Assembly (NCBI GenBank): GCA_964641455.1
Contig: CAZXLH010000004.1
Span: 22,074 to 86,073, forward strand
Source: DTU015 sp964641455
Lineage (GTDB): Bacteria; Bacillota; Sulfobacillia; Fermentithermobacillales; Fermentithermobacillaceae
Length of the DNA: 64,000 bases
Direction of reading: 5' to 3'
Shown here: positions 16,399 to 25,289 of the stretch, piece after piece
How positions within the stretch are numbered: the stretch's first letter is position 1
How the letters are laid out: each line of letters starts with the position of its first letter
Program-made: the position numbers and the translations under genes
Notes under the pieces: model-generated
The model's database searches: none
What the model saw: the letters and a program-made list of their open reading frames with translations, nothing else
Told to the model about the DNA's origin: nothing

Positions 16399-17751
16399 TT
16401 AACCTGTAAACATTCCTTGTACTTGCTGAGCTAACCATAACCCCTGGGAATTCATCTGAGTAAGAAGCGTCTCCAGTGCAGTAAACTGCCTTCTTAAATT
16501 CATAAGGCGAATCTGGAGCCGCCTTTCAAGATTGTCAATTTGACGGGCTATATCTTTGTCTTGAGACTCAAGCTGTGCATCTCTTATAGGCAAAAATCCG
16601 TTATGGGCAGTATACATTTGCAGCACTTGTTGCAAACTTACCAACACACCTTGAGACCCTTCCTCATCGTCCCTTAAAAGCGACATCACGGCATCCCTAT
16701 TGGCAGTAAGAGCGTCTCTGAATTTTGCTTCGTCAAGAGACAATTTGCCTTGCCGTGAATAAGAGCCTAGCCTACCGGTGCTTATTCCAATTGCACCCAC
16801 AAACCTGAACCCAGGAAACTTATCTGAGATTTCCCTGAATATTGTTTGGCGAACTTGAGTCAGCAACCTCTGAAGCAACGGATCGCCAAACAGCAATCCG
16901 GCTTGCCTGGTATCGCTGTCCCATGCATCATATTTGGCCGCCATATCCAAAAGGCTGTTGTATTCGCTGACGAATTGGTTAACTGCTTCGACCACTGCAT
17001 CATTGTCGTAGTCTACGGTAACCGAGGTTTTGCCGGCACTCAAAAGATTAAGTGACAATCCCGGGATTGCATCAGATATGCTGTTTGAATCTCTCTTAAA
17101 AGTAATGCCGTTAATTTTAAACTCTGCCAAACCGGAATCCACAACCGTGGTTAACCCCAGGAGGCCAGAGTCTTCAACCAGAACTTGCTTGCCTGTAGAT
17201 TTGGTTTTGAGCACAAGCGTATACTCAGAAGAATTGACCTGAAGAACAGATGCGCTAATGCCCAGATCTTCTGCCTCGTTAATTTTGGCTGCAATTGAAT
17301 TGAGGCTGTCAGCGTTTTCGCCGCCTTCAACAGTAATTTCGCCTGCAAATTCGCCGGCTATAGTGAAAGACAAAGTGCCTGAAAGCCCCAAGCCTTCATC
17401 TGGCCCTTGAGTGAAAACCCTTGACTGCAAAGTATGAGATTGAGCCAAAGCAATAACATCAATATCATATTTGCCGGGAGCTGCAGTCTCTGATGCAGTA
17501 GCCGAAACCACATCAAGATTGCCTACCTTAGCAACTTTTGCATCGTAAATTGTTTGGCCTAAGAGTGGTTTTATTTTCGACATTATAGAATCTAACTTGG
17601 ATTGAAGATTGTTCCAAGCAACCCTTCTGTCAGCCACCAATTTTTGTTTGGCTTCAAGGGCTACCATGGGCCGTTTTTCCAGTTTCATCAATTCCTGAAT
17701 CAGCGTTTCAGTGTCCAGCCCGGTGACATTCAAACTAACAGGAGAACTCAA
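16399..17751 (-). CDS. fliD: Flagellar cap protein FliD
   Basis: FliD caps the growing filament and guides flagellin assembly. The protein has the FliD N-terminal motif (VTGLDTETLIQELMKLEKRP), a long variable beta-rich middle and the C-terminal domain with SLDEAKFRDALTANRDAV, then coiled coil up to the end. GAGGTGG lies just before TTG 17751, which gives MSSPVSLNVTGLD (about 450 residues); a GTG at 17760 is also open. csrA is 147 bp upstream, with a hairpin in between. Confidence 0.93.
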   Translation of the reverse strand: MSSPVSLNVTGLDTETLIQELMKLEKRPMVALEAKQKLVADRRVAWNNLQSKLDSIMSKIKPLLGQTIYDAKVAKVGNLDVVSATASETAAPGKYDIDVIALAQSHTLQSRVFTQGPDEGLGLSGTLSFTIAGEFAGEITVEGGENADSLNSIAAKINEAEDLGISASVLQVNSSEYTLVLKTKSTGKQVLVEDSGLLGLTTVVDSGLAEFKINGITFKRDSNSISDAIPGLSLNLLSAGKTSVTVDYDNDAVVEAVNQFVSEYNSLLDMAAKYDAWDSDTRQAGLLFGDPLLQRLLTQVRQTIFREISDKFPGFRFVGAIGISTGRLGSYSRQGKLSLDEAKFRDALTANRDAVMSLLRDDEEGSQGVLVSLQQVLQMYTAHNGFLPIRDAQLESQDKDIARQIDNLERRLQIRLMNLRRQFTALETLLTQMNSQGLWLAQQVQGMFTG

Positions 17752-17791
17752 ATAGACCACCTCATCAAATTCTGTTCGGTCTCCGCTTTAT

Positions 17792-17811
17792 TTAAGGCTG
17801 TTGAGCCTTAA
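17792..17811 (-). other. Perfect hairpin in the csrA-fliD gap
   Basis: TTAAGGCT and AGCCTTAA form a perfect 8-bp stem with a 4-base loop about 40 bases before the fliD start. There is no T-run, so it is not a typical terminator. A GCGGAGAC segment follows, containing the GGA core recognised by CsrA. Confidence 0.45.
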
Positions 17812-17897
17812 TGGCCAATTATATGCAGTTGGAAAAGGCGCTGGAATTTCCAATCAGGTAGCTAATCGAAACAATCAGGCAAACAGTTTAGCCAAAC

Positions 17898-18134
17898 CTA
17901 TTCATTTAATTCGTTTTCCAGGCAATCTATATCCAGAACCGGGTCTTTGGCCTCCATCATCTCTCTGGCAATCTCCATTTCAACTTCCTCACGCAAAATC
18001 TTGGTGCCCTGGGGAGCTTCAATACCCAGTTTCACAACAGCCCTTGAACTTCTACCCCTTACTTCTGTTACACGAATAACGATGTCATCGCCAATTACTA
18101 TGGCCTCACCTACACGTCTTGACAAAACAAGCAT
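17898..18134 (-). CDS. csrA: Carbon storage/flagellin translation regulator CsrA
   Basis: CsrA is a dimeric RNA-binding protein that represses flagellin translation in Firmicutes and is held in check by FliW. The 78-residue protein has the intact fold: MLVLSRRVGEAIVIGDDI at the N-terminus (with the RNA-contacting Arg-Arg near 6-7) and VVKLGIEAPQGTKILREEV in the second half. It begins 1 base after the fliW stop, the usual partner-switch arrangement. Confidence 0.96.
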   Translation of the reverse strand: MLVLSRRVGEAIVIGDDIVIRVTEVRGRSSRAVVKLGIEAPQGTKILREEVEMEIAREMMEAKDPVLDIDCLENELNE

Positions 18135-18135
18135 A

Positions 18136-18588
18136 TTAGCCCGTCCTTTTCATTAGGTTTCGAAGCGGCAAAAACACAAGGTGCTTGGTAGTATACTCGG
18201 GGTCAGTAGTAATTACCTGCTTGCCAAGTCTTTTTGCAGGATTAACAACAAGCGGGGCCAAAAGGTTCACTGTCATCTGTTTTACATCTTGAGGCACAGT
18301 CACTACAGACAGCAAAACTAATTCGCTTGGATGCAAAGCCTCAAGCGGTTCAAGGTCCTGTGGGGCAAACGCCGGGTCGTAGTCACTGAACGGTACCCGG
18401 GGATCAAGGATTACAAAGCCTAGGGATTGCGCATCAAGACACTGCAGCCATTTAAGAAGCCCGGGCTTATCCAAATCCATAACAATGAATCTTCGATATT
18501 CGGGAAATCCGATAAGGCCTTCCGGAAAGTGCAGAATATGGTCTTCCTCGACCTTGATCACCCCAAAGCGTTTTGTGGGAAATTCCAC
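18136..18588 (-). CDS. fliW: Flagellar assembly factor FliW
   Basis: FliW binds either CsrA or flagellin, so free flagellin releases CsrA and shuts down flagellin synthesis. The 150-residue protein has the family core: FPEGLIGFPEYRRFIV near residue 25, WLQCLDAQSLGFVILDP around 65, and APLVVNPAKRLGKQVI near 115. The start is GTG with GGAGGG upstream. Order flgL-fliW-csrA is the common Firmicutes arrangement. Confidence 0.95.
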   Translation of the reverse strand: MEFPTKRFGVIKVEEDHILHFPEGLIGFPEYRRFIVMDLDKPGLLKWLQCLDAQSLGFVILDPRVPFSDYDPAFAPQDLEPLEALHPSELVLLSVVTVPQDVKQMTVNLLAPLVVNPAKRLGKQVITTDPEYTTKHLVFLPLRNLMKRTG

Positions 18589-18642
18589 ATGAATCCCTCC
18601 TGTTACCGAAAAAACCTAAGGCCCAAGGGCCGAATCCAGCCT

Positions 18643-19461
18643 CTATCTCAGGTGGTCAAGCAGGCTGGGCTGAATCAACCTTGCACCTGCCGCCAGCGCG
18701 GCCTGATAAGCCGCCTCTTGAGACTTGAGTTTGATAATAACTTCTGTAAGGTCAACATCCTCAACATTAGAAAGCAGCCGCTGGTACTCAATATCGAGGC
18801 TGGTTGTCTTTTCATTCAGAATGTCCAACCTTCGAAGTTTGGCGCCATTTTCGGCTCGTGCAGTCAATACTCCGTTGATTAAATCGTCTAAGTGGCCTAT
18901 TCCCTCTTGTATGGCACTGTCGTTCGAATCGTTAAGCGTATCAGCCAGGCCATTTATCTCTTCAATATTATCCAATAGTTGTTCCAAATCTTTCACATAC
19001 CCGGAAACAGTTACATCAGTAGCAAGCCTCCACTCAGGCATGGTTCCCAAAAGCAGTTTTCGCCCATCGACTGTGGTTTCCTTAATACTTGTTGCTTCAT
19101 CATAAAGCTGGCTGATTTCTGCAGCAATGGCTTTCCTTGCGTCAGGAGGAGTAGTTCCGGTAGCTCCGTACAGAGCAAGTTCATGAGCTCTTGAAAGCAC
19201 ATTGGTCAGATGAGAAAGAGTTTGCTCGGTTTGCTCCATCCAGGTCCTGGCCTTGTCTAAGTTCCGCATATACTGCTTGCTTACAGAAAGGTGGTGCCTT
19301 ATGGATACAGACCGCCCTGTGCCTACAGGATCATCCTGTGGCCTCAAAATTGCACGGCGCGATGTAACCTGATCTTGAAGTTTGCCAAGCCCTCTTTCAA
19401 TGTTGAAAATATTATAAAGGAAGTTTCGTTCCACAGATTGATCTGTCACACGCACAAACAT
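18643..19461 (-). CDS. flgL: Flagellar hook-associated protein 3 FlgL
   Basis: FlgL forms the hook-filament junction with FlgK. The 272-residue protein starts with the flagellin-like N-terminal helix (FVRVTDQSVERNFLYNI, then LGKLQDQVTSRRAILRPQDD) and ends with the matching C-terminal helix (DLTEVIIKLKSQEAAYQAAL). The central domain is short. GGAGGTAG precedes the ATG. It follows flgK by 29 bp. Confidence 0.94.
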   Translation of the reverse strand: MFVRVTDQSVERNFLYNIFNIERGLGKLQDQVTSRRAILRPQDDPVGTGRSVSIRHHLSVSKQYMRNLDKARTWMEQTEQTLSHLTNVLSRAHELALYGATGTTPPDARKAIAAEISQLYDEATSIKETTVDGRKLLLGTMPEWRLATDVTVSGYVKDLEQLLDNIEEINGLADTLNDSNDSAIQEGIGHLDDLINGVLTARAENGAKLRRLDILNEKTTSLDIEYQRLLSNVEDVDLTEVIIKLKSQEAAYQAALAAGARLIQPSLLDHLR

Positions 19462-19490
19462 CTACCTCCGTTTCTCAAACACAACCGCAA

Positions 19491-20933
19491 TTACCGGCCC
19501 CCTAAGCCCATTCTGTTAATAATAGTATCGAGCATTTCATCAGCAACGGTAATCACCCTGCCGGCCGCATTAAACGCATGCTGCTCCCTTATCAAATAAG
19601 TGACTTCTTCATCAAGGGATACCCCGCTTATAGAATCTTTCCTGTTTGCCAATTCCTTGGCCAGTAATTGTTGGGTATCATAGCCACTTTCCACTTTTTG
19701 CCCTTCTACACCTAAACCGCCTATAATTGCCATCCATTTTTCAGTAAAGTTGCCGCCAAGCAATTGGCTAAACTCACTCGTTTCTGCCAACTCATCAAGG
19801 TAATCATTTTGAATGCCTTCTATAAAATCAGCTATGGCCAAAGCCAGGCCTCCGTCTAGAGAATCGGAAGTTGCTGCGGTTCTGATTATGCGCGGATCTT
19901 CCACAATTGCGCTATGTATCGCAATTGTTCCAACCACATCGCCGTCGATAAATTGAAAAAACGGAATGTCCGGGCCTGGCTCAGATTTCAGGTTTGACCT
20001 ATATATAAAGTTGATACCGTCTGCAAGCTCTTTTACCTTGTCTTGTAACTCCTGCTTGAACCTGCCGGCTATTTGATCCCTGGCAATTTTGTGCCCGCAA
20101 AGGCTTCCGCCAATTGAATCCAAATTTATCTTATCGTTTTCGTTAGGCCCTGTAATAATATAGAATTTGACACCTTCACCGGTTATGGTTTTCCCGAGTT
20201 TGTAGAATTTGCTCCCGTCTACTAACGGGACACCTCCTAAGTTAACTTTGACTGTGCCATCGTCAAGATAACTGACTGTGGCGCCTGTAAGTTCAGCCAT
20301 CTCATCAATAAGCAGATCTCGCCTGTCCATCAAATCTCCAACCGGCTCTTTTCTGGCAAGCGCCCTGGAGATCTCAATATTCAACGAACTTACTCTTTCA
20401 GCCAGAAGATTTACTTTGTCTACAGTAGCTTTAATTCCGTCTTCTATATCTTCGGTAAGTGAATCTATCTGGCTTCCCAGGTGCCTCAGCATATCAGTAA
20501 GAGAACGCCCGGCCTCTGACAACTGGGCACGCGCTGAATCGGACTGTGGCTCAGAAGACAAATCGTGCCATGCAGCCCAAAAGAAGTCGACTGATTCTCT
20601 TATGCTCGAATCAGACGGCTCTGCAAACACCACCTGCAAATGATCCAGCACATTTTTTTGAATTTCAAAAACAGCTTTTTTTGCTTGCTCATTTCTCAAG
20701 ACAGCATCAACAAATTTATCCCTGGCCCGGACAACATCGGTAACTTTAACACCCAACCCTGCAACTCCTGCGCTCAAGGGTATTCTCTGGACAATAGGCT
20801 CCAAAATTACCCGCTGGCGTGAATAACCGGGAGTAGCGGCATTAGCTATGTTGTGCCCTGTAACATCCATTGCACGCCTGGATGCAACCAGTGCCGACTT
20901 TCCAATTTCGAGAGTCGTAAATGTTGAAGACAA
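19491..20933 (-). CDS. flgK: Flagellar hook-associated protein 1 FlgK
   Basis: FlgK joins hook to filament. The family N-terminus is plain: STFTTLEIGKSALVASRRA, then MDVTGHNIANAATPGYSRQR. The C-terminus ends with the rod/hook-type LIREQHAFNAAGRVITVADE. The frame is open to 20972, inside flgN, but GGAGGT lies 6 bases before TTG 20933, which restores the standard MSSTF start and 480 residues. The chosen start leaves a 16-bp gap after flgN. Confidence 0.95.
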   Translation of the reverse strand: MSSTFTTLEIGKSALVASRRAMDVTGHNIANAATPGYSRQRVILEPIVQRIPLSAGVAGLGVKVTDVVRARDKFVDAVLRNEQAKKAVFEIQKNVLDHLQVVFAEPSDSSIRESVDFFWAAWHDLSSEPQSDSARAQLSEAGRSLTDMLRHLGSQIDSLTEDIEDGIKATVDKVNLLAERVSSLNIEISRALARKEPVGDLMDRRDLLIDEMAELTGATVSYLDDGTVKVNLGGVPLVDGSKFYKLGKTITGEGVKFYIITGPNENDKINLDSIGGSLCGHKIARDQIAGRFKQELQDKVKELADGINFIYRSNLKSEPGPDIPFFQFIDGDVVGTIAIHSAIVEDPRIIRTAATSDSLDGGLALAIADFIEGIQNDYLDELAETSEFSQLLGGNFTEKWMAIIGGLGVEGQKVESGYDTQQLLAKELANRKDSISGVSLDEEVTYLIREQHAFNAAGRVITVADEMLDTIINRMGLGGR

Positions 20934-20949
20934 ATAAGCCACCTCCAAT

Positions 20950-21366
20950 CTAAACTTTTTGGTCAAATGCAATAGGTGAAGTTTCGGAAACTTTGAAGTA
21001 ATCTTGCTTGGGCATCAGCAAACCTAATTCATACCTTACAATTTCAAGGCTCTTAGATATGAGTGTCTGGTTTCTTTGATTAAGCCTTTTAAGCGAAAGT
21101 GCTTTTTGCTTAAGCGCCTCTTTGAGTTGCACCGTTTGTTTGCAGCCACCGGTTTCCGAAAGCCCAAGGCCATTTTCCTCAAACTCAGTTTGGAGCGAAT
21201 TGAGTTCTTGAACTACCTTCTCTTCCCTTAGAATAATCTCCTCGAGCCCTTTGCAATCACCGGCAACTACCAACTGTTGTTTCTCATTAGCCAATTCCAA
21301 CAGTTTATCTAAAACCGATCCCATATTTCTCAATAAAAAAAGAAGGTTAGAACTTGAAGACTCCAT
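20950..21366 (-). CDS. flgN: FlgN-family flagellar export chaperone
   Basis: FlgN chaperones FlgK and FlgL before secretion. The 138-residue protein is helical throughout, with a heptad-like centre (LKEALKQKALSLKRLNQRNQTL) split across residues 85-107, and sits between flgM and flgK, the usual place. AAGGGG lies 8 bases before the ATG at 21366; an in-frame ATG two codons upstream is too close to the SD. Sequence similarity in this family is low, so position carries weight. Confidence 0.85.
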   Translation of the reverse strand: MESSSSNLLFLLRNMGSVLDKLLELANEKQQLVVAGDCKGLEEIILREEKVVQELNSLQTEFEENGLGLSETGGCKQTVQLKEALKQKALSLKRLNQRNQTLISKSLEIVRYELGLLMPKQDYFKVSETSPIAFDQKV

Positions 21367-21431
21367 TATCATCGCCCCTTTCAAAGGGACGGCAGCAATC
21401 TCTGAGTGTAAAACGTTTGTGAGGCAAGTCT

Positions 21432-21731
21432 TTACCGGATCTTGTCAACCAACAGCCTTCCCATTAGTTTGTCAGCAACCAATTTGGGATCAACTGAGTA
21501 ATCTCCGGACTCAACTGCTTTGGCAAGCGGCTCAACTTTGTCACGGCGAATATCAGGAATCTTATTGACCAATTGCTTAATTCTTTCAATATCTTCCGGG
21601 TTAAACGACAACCTAATATCGTCTTGCTTGCCTTTCTCGGAAAGCCCGTCACTACGTGAGACTACCCTTGTAGTCTTGCCGGTCTTATATATCTTACGGA
21701 CTTGATCTATCTGCGTTCTCGAGATCATCAT
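21432..21731 (-). CDS. flgM: Anti-sigma-28 factor FlgM
   Basis: FlgM holds SigD/sigma-28 inactive until the hook-basal body is complete, then is secreted. The protein ends with the sigma-binding region: IPDIRRDKVEPLAKAVESG and then DYSVDPKLVADKLMGRLL. The open frame reaches 21776, but GAGG is placed for the ATG pair at about 21731, giving MMISRTQIDQV and about 99 residues, the normal length. yvyF is upstream, flgN downstream. Confidence 0.92.
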   Translation of the reverse strand: MMISRTQIDQVRKIYKTGKTTRVVSRSDGLSEKGKQDDIRLSFNPEDIERIKQLVNKIPDIRRDKVEPLAKAVESGDYSVDPKLVADKLMGRLLVDKIR

Positions 21732-21817
21732 TTTGACATCGCCTCTTTCAATTTCGCTACCGTCCATGATACTCATCGTGTCAGAGAGCCAGGACGTTTA
21801 GCTTTGTTTTCAAAAAC

Positions 21818-22261
21818 CTACCTCCGCTTTCTGCGGATGAGATCGATTGTATACATTTGCTCGCCGGTTTTGGGCTTTTGTTTGTGCATGCTTACTTTAG
21901 GGCCTTCCTCACCAACTCTGGCGTCTGAATCTAAAGGGCTGATTTGAGCGCCTGAAAGCGCCTCCTGGCATTTTGCACATATCTTGCCTTTTGGAATAGG
22001 TTTCTTGCATATTGCGCACTTGCTTTTCTCATACCCATGGGCGGTCCCTACCAAAAACCCGCGGCGTATAAATTCTGTGACCACTTCAACCGGAACACCG
22101 GTGCCCTCACTTACCTCTCTGGCAGAAGCCATTTTATTCGCTGATAAAAATTGCTTTACAATCTCGAACTGCTCCTCTTCTTCTTTGAAACATTCCGGGC
22201 ATACCAAAGAACCGGAGCTCACAAAAATTTTCCCACATTTACTGCAATTCTTAATATCCAT
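21818..22261 (-). CDS. yvyF: YvyF-family flagellar operon protein
   Basis: A 147-residue protein with an N-terminal zinc ribbon (CSKCGKIF...CPEC, residues 6-23), a winged-helix-like middle (ASAREVSEGTGVPVEVVTEFIRRG in two pieces around 45-68), and a second ribbon (CAICKKPI...CAKC, about 80-97). This matches the YvyF family found between comF and flgM in Firmicutes. The molecular role is unknown; regulation of flagellar genes is suggested by context only. Confidence 0.88.
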   Translation of the reverse strand: MDIKNCSKCGKIFVSSGSLVCPECFKEEEEQFEIVKQFLSANKMASAREVSEGTGVPVEVVTEFIRRGFLVGTAHGYEKSKCAICKKPIPKGKICAKCQEALSGAQISPLDSDARVGEEGPKVSMHKQKPKTGEQMYTIDLIRRKRR

Positions 22262-22317
22262 GTGTACCTACCTTTCTGTGCCCACAGCCTACGAAACACC
22301 GAAAACCGGTGCTCTAA

Positions 22318-23070
22318 TCAGCGACGCAAAGTTCGGGCCAGGGTTACGCAAAACACCTTCTGAACCCCTGCAACTTTCAGCGCCCTTGCCGCCTCGTCTA
22401 AAGTGGCACCGGTAGTGGTTACATCATCGACCACTAATACTTTACTACCGCTTACGTCATAATTTCCAACTGTTTTCATAGTGCCCCGTAAATTGAGCCA
22501 CCTGCTCTTGCGATCCAATTGAGTCTGATGTTTCCGTATTTCCTCTCTTATAAGGATATCGGCCAGAGGCAAAGAAATTTTACAGGATACTTCTTCAGCT
22601 AAGTCTTTTGCTTGATTATAGCCCCGTATCTGTCTGCCAGAGGCTCCAAGAGGCACAGGGACTACCATGTCTACATGGCAAAAAGATTGTGCTGTTTTAG
22701 CAAGCAGTGACCCTAACGGCCGTGACAACCACCTTTTTCCATAGTATTTCATTTGGCCAATGGCAAACCTGAGTTTGCCCCGGTAAATGCCCAAAGAACG
22801 CTGGGCATCGAAATAGTACATGTTGATGCGGCAGTCATGGCACAGGGGTAGGGGTGGACGCAAGGGTATCCCGCATACTTTGCAAACCCATGCCATTTGT
22901 TGGGTTAACTCACTTTTACACACAGCGCATATTTGATCGCCGGATATGTCAAGTGAATTGCATAGACAGCAATTGGCCGGGTTTCCATAGATGAAACCTG
23001 ACAGCTTGTCAGATATTGCCAGCGCAAAACACTCCTTTGTATAACCTTGATGCCCGAAGCAGTAGCCCAA
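22318..23070 (-). CDS. comF: ComF family protein (phosphoribosyltransferase-like)
   Basis: ComFC-type protein needed for transformation in Bacillus. It has an N-terminal zinc finger (CCLCNS...CAVC, then CKVCGIPL...CHDC) and a C-terminal phosphoribosyltransferase domain with VPVPLGASGRQIRGYNQA and the PRPP loop VLVVDDVTTTGATLDEAA. The start is unclear: the TTG at 23070 has no SD, whereas AAAGGAG lies 9 bases before a CTG about 16 codons in. The gene is in its usual place next to yvyF-flgM. Confidence 0.92.
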   Translation of the reverse strand: MGYCFGHQGYTKECFALAISDKLSGFIYGNPANCCLCNSLDISGDQICAVCKSELTQQMAWVCKVCGIPLRPPLPLCHDCRINMYYFDAQRSLGIYRGKLRFAIGQMKYYGKRWLSRPLGSLLAKTAQSFCHVDMVVPVPLGASGRQIRGYNQAKDLAEEVSCKISLPLADILIREEIRKHQTQLDRKSRWLNLRGTMKTVGNYDVSGSKVLVVDDVTTTGATLDEAARALKVAGVQKVFCVTLARTLRR

Positions 23071-23154
23071 ACAAGCGCAGTACCCTGGTTACAAACCCGG
23101 AAATCGAACGGGTACATATGAATCTGACGCAAAAACAAGCCGGGGAGGCCCTGG

Positions 23155-23493
23155 CTAGTAAACCGCCTGGCTCTTTCCTAAATATAATACAAGATCCGGA
23201 GCCTTTAGATGGCGCGCCGGAGCCAGAACCCCATCTTTCACAAGCAAACCTATAACTTTGCAGTACTCGTGGCCGCCATCATCAGATTGAAGCATGATTT
23301 CAGTATCCAGGCCTGCCATTTCAAATTCGAGTTTCAAACACCTGACAATAGGTTCAATAAGATCTTGATGGCCTCTTACATGAATGACAACTCTCATCAC
23401 ATGTAAGCCACGGTTGATCACAAAACCTTTCAGTATTACCAGAATACACCACGCGAATATTAACATCAAGAGTGTCTTGTGTAAGCTGAGCAA
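23155..23493 (-). CDS. Hypothetical small membrane-anchored protein
   Basis: Not recognised. From TTG 23493 (AGGGGG 8 bases upstream) it is 112 residues with one hydrophobic segment (about 6-24) followed by a soluble domain starting MRVVIHVRGHQDLIEPIV. The frame also opens at TTG 23514. The gap between metK and comF would otherwise be empty, and its codon pattern looks coding. The soluble part could be a small ferredoxin-like fold, but that is a guess. Confidence 0.5.
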   Translation of the reverse strand: MLSLHKTLLMLIFAWCILVILKGFVINRGLHVMRVVIHVRGHQDLIEPIVRCLKLEFEMAGLDTEIMLQSDDGGHEYCKVIGLLVKDGVLAPARHLKAPDLVLYLGKSQAVY

Positions 23494-23542
23494 CGACACT
23501 TCCCCCTGAAGCAATATATGCTCAGAGGGAAGTATATGGCAG

Positions 23543-24730
23543 TTAAACGTACTTTAAGAGGTCATCTTTCAAATCGAGTTTCTCCCAGGGAAGATCGAGG
23601 TCTTGCCTTCCAAAATGCCCGTAAACCGATACCTGGGAATATATAGGCCTTCGAAGGCCAAATCGTTCAATGATAGCGCCGGGCCTAAAATCAAATGATT
23701 TCTCTACAGCATGAAGAATGGCCCCGTCAGATACTTTGGATGTGCCTTTGGTATCAATGGTAACGGAAACAGGCCGCGCTACTCCTATCACATAAGCAAC
23801 CTGCACTTCACATTCGCGGGCCAACCCGGCAGCAACTATATTCTTAGCTACATAACGGGCAGCGTAACATGCTGACCTATCAACTTTGGTTGGGTCTTTG
23901 CCTGAAAAACTTCCACCGCCATGCCTTGCAAAGCCTCCATAAGTATCAGCAATGATCTTACGGCCCGAAAGGCCGCTGTCTCCTTGAGGCCCGCCTACAA
24001 CAAACCGCCCTGTAGCATTGACCAAGATTCTGGTGTTTTCATCCATTAAGCGTGACGGAATTGCCTTTTTCACAACATGAGAGATAATATCTTCCCGTAT
24101 CTTGGAAAGCGGCACATCACTGGCATGTTGCGCTGAAACCACAACAGTGTGGACCCTTACAGGTTCTCTGTCTTGGTACTCAACGGTAACCTGAGTCTTA
24201 CCGTCAGGCCTCAAGTATGGCAGAATCTTTTGATGCCTTACGTCTGACAGGCGTTTTGAAAGACGATGCGCCAGGTGAATGGGAACCGGCATATAAACAC
24301 CGGTTTCGTCACATGCGTAGCCAAACATCAAACCCTGATCACCTGCACCCAGGGTATCAGGCATTTCACCTTGCTTGGATTCAAGGGAACGATCTACGCC
24401 AAGAGCAATGTCCGGCGACTGATCTTCAATTGCTGTAAGCACGGCACATGTGTCAGCATCGAATCCAAACTTGGCGCGAGTGTAACCTATTTGACGAAGG
24501 GTTTCTCGCACAATATGAGGCATTTCTACATAACAATCAGTGGATATCTCACCTGCAACCAATACGAACCCTGTCTTGACAAGACATTCACAGGCAACCC
24601 GTGCTGCCTTGTCCTTTTCAAGGATAGCATCGAGGATTGCATCGACAATTTGGTCTGCCACTTTATCAGGGTGGCCTTCAGTTACAGATTCGGAAGTAAA
24701 CAGTTTTCTTCCCCCGGCCATTGTTGGCAT
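23543..24730 (-). CDS. metK: S-adenosylmethionine synthase
   Basis: MetK makes SAM from methionine and ATP. The 395-residue length is standard. Motifs are intact: TSESVTEGHPDKVADQI (ATP/Mg site), GAGDQGLMFGYA near 125, and GGGSFSGKDPTKVDRSAAYAA-type loop (GGSFSGKDPTKVDRS visible) near 275. GGAGGT lies 10 bases before the ATG. No SAM riboswitch was recognised in the 100-bp leader. It sits within a flagellar gene neighbourhood, between fabZ and comF. Confidence 0.98.
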   Translation of the reverse strand: MPTMAGGRKLFTSESVTEGHPDKVADQIVDAILDAILEKDKAARVACECLVKTGFVLVAGEISTDCYVEMPHIVRETLRQIGYTRAKFGFDADTCAVLTAIEDQSPDIALGVDRSLESKQGEMPDTLGAGDQGLMFGYACDETGVYMPVPIHLAHRLSKRLSDVRHQKILPYLRPDGKTQVTVEYQDREPVRVHTVVVSAQHASDVPLSKIREDIISHVVKKAIPSRLMDENTRILVNATGRFVVGGPQGDSGLSGRKIIADTYGGFARHGGGSFSGKDPTKVDRSACYAARYVAKNIVAAGLARECEVQVAYVIGVARPVSVTIDTKGTSKVSDGAILHAVEKSFDFRPGAIIERFGLRRPIYSQVSVYGHFGRQDLDLPWEKLDLKDDLLKYV

Positions 24731-24830
24731 AGACTAGCCCACCTCCAGGAGGCAGTAATATAGTATGAAGTAATTGACTATACGCTGAAATTGATTCACA
24801 TTAAAACTTTAGCACTCAGCTAAAATATAG

Positions 24831-25289
24831 TCAAACAGGCAAGGCAAAAACTACCTGTGCTTGGGCTATTTCAACACTGTTTACAAAAACCTTGCCCTTG
24901 GCTCTGCCGATATTCATACGCATGTTTTCAACAGTTACTTCGGCACGCAAAGTTTCACCGGGCCTAACAGGCTTTTTGAAGCGGGCAGATTCAATTCCGG
25001 CAAGATAAACAGTTTGTCCGAAGTTGGCAGGATCGGAAAGGATGGCCAGTGCACCTGTTTGCGCCATCATCTCCAAAATTATCACGCCGGGAAAAATAGG
25101 TTCTTGGGGAAAATGCCCCTGGAAAAACGCGTGATCTTGAGGTATGTCATATTCGGCCACAGCTGATTGCCCGTTTTCAATAGATATTATGCGCGTTAAA
25201 AACAAGAAAGGTTGCCTGTGTGGAAGAATGCTCTTTATCCGGCTAAGGCCGTTACCGGAGTCATCCGGGCATTTCCAAGCATCTTTCAT
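24831..25289 (-). CDS. fabZ: 3-hydroxyacyl-ACP dehydratase FabZ
   Basis: FabZ dehydrates 3-hydroxyacyl-ACP in fatty acid elongation. The hotdog domain has the catalytic His and Glu in place: LPHRQPFLFL (about residue 23), GHFPQEPIFPGV and EMMAQTGAL. AGGAG suits the third of three nearby ATGs (25289), giving about 152 residues; the frame starts at 25298. The beginning overlaps the flgJ-like gene by 29 bases. A lipid gene coupled to flagellar rod genes is notable. Confidence 0.95.
   Translation of the reverse strand: MKDAWKCPDDSGNGLSRIKSILPHRQPFLFLTRIISIENGQSAVAEYDIPQDHAFFQGHFPQEPIFPGVIILEMMAQTGALAILSDPANFGQTVYLAGIESARFKKPVRPGETLRAEVTVENMRMNIGRAKGKVFVNSVEIAQAQVVFALPV

Noticed and set aside
24731..24830. 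SAM riboswitch upstream of metK
   Set aside because: The leader is about 100 bases and lacks the conserved SAM-I core pairings I could recognise.
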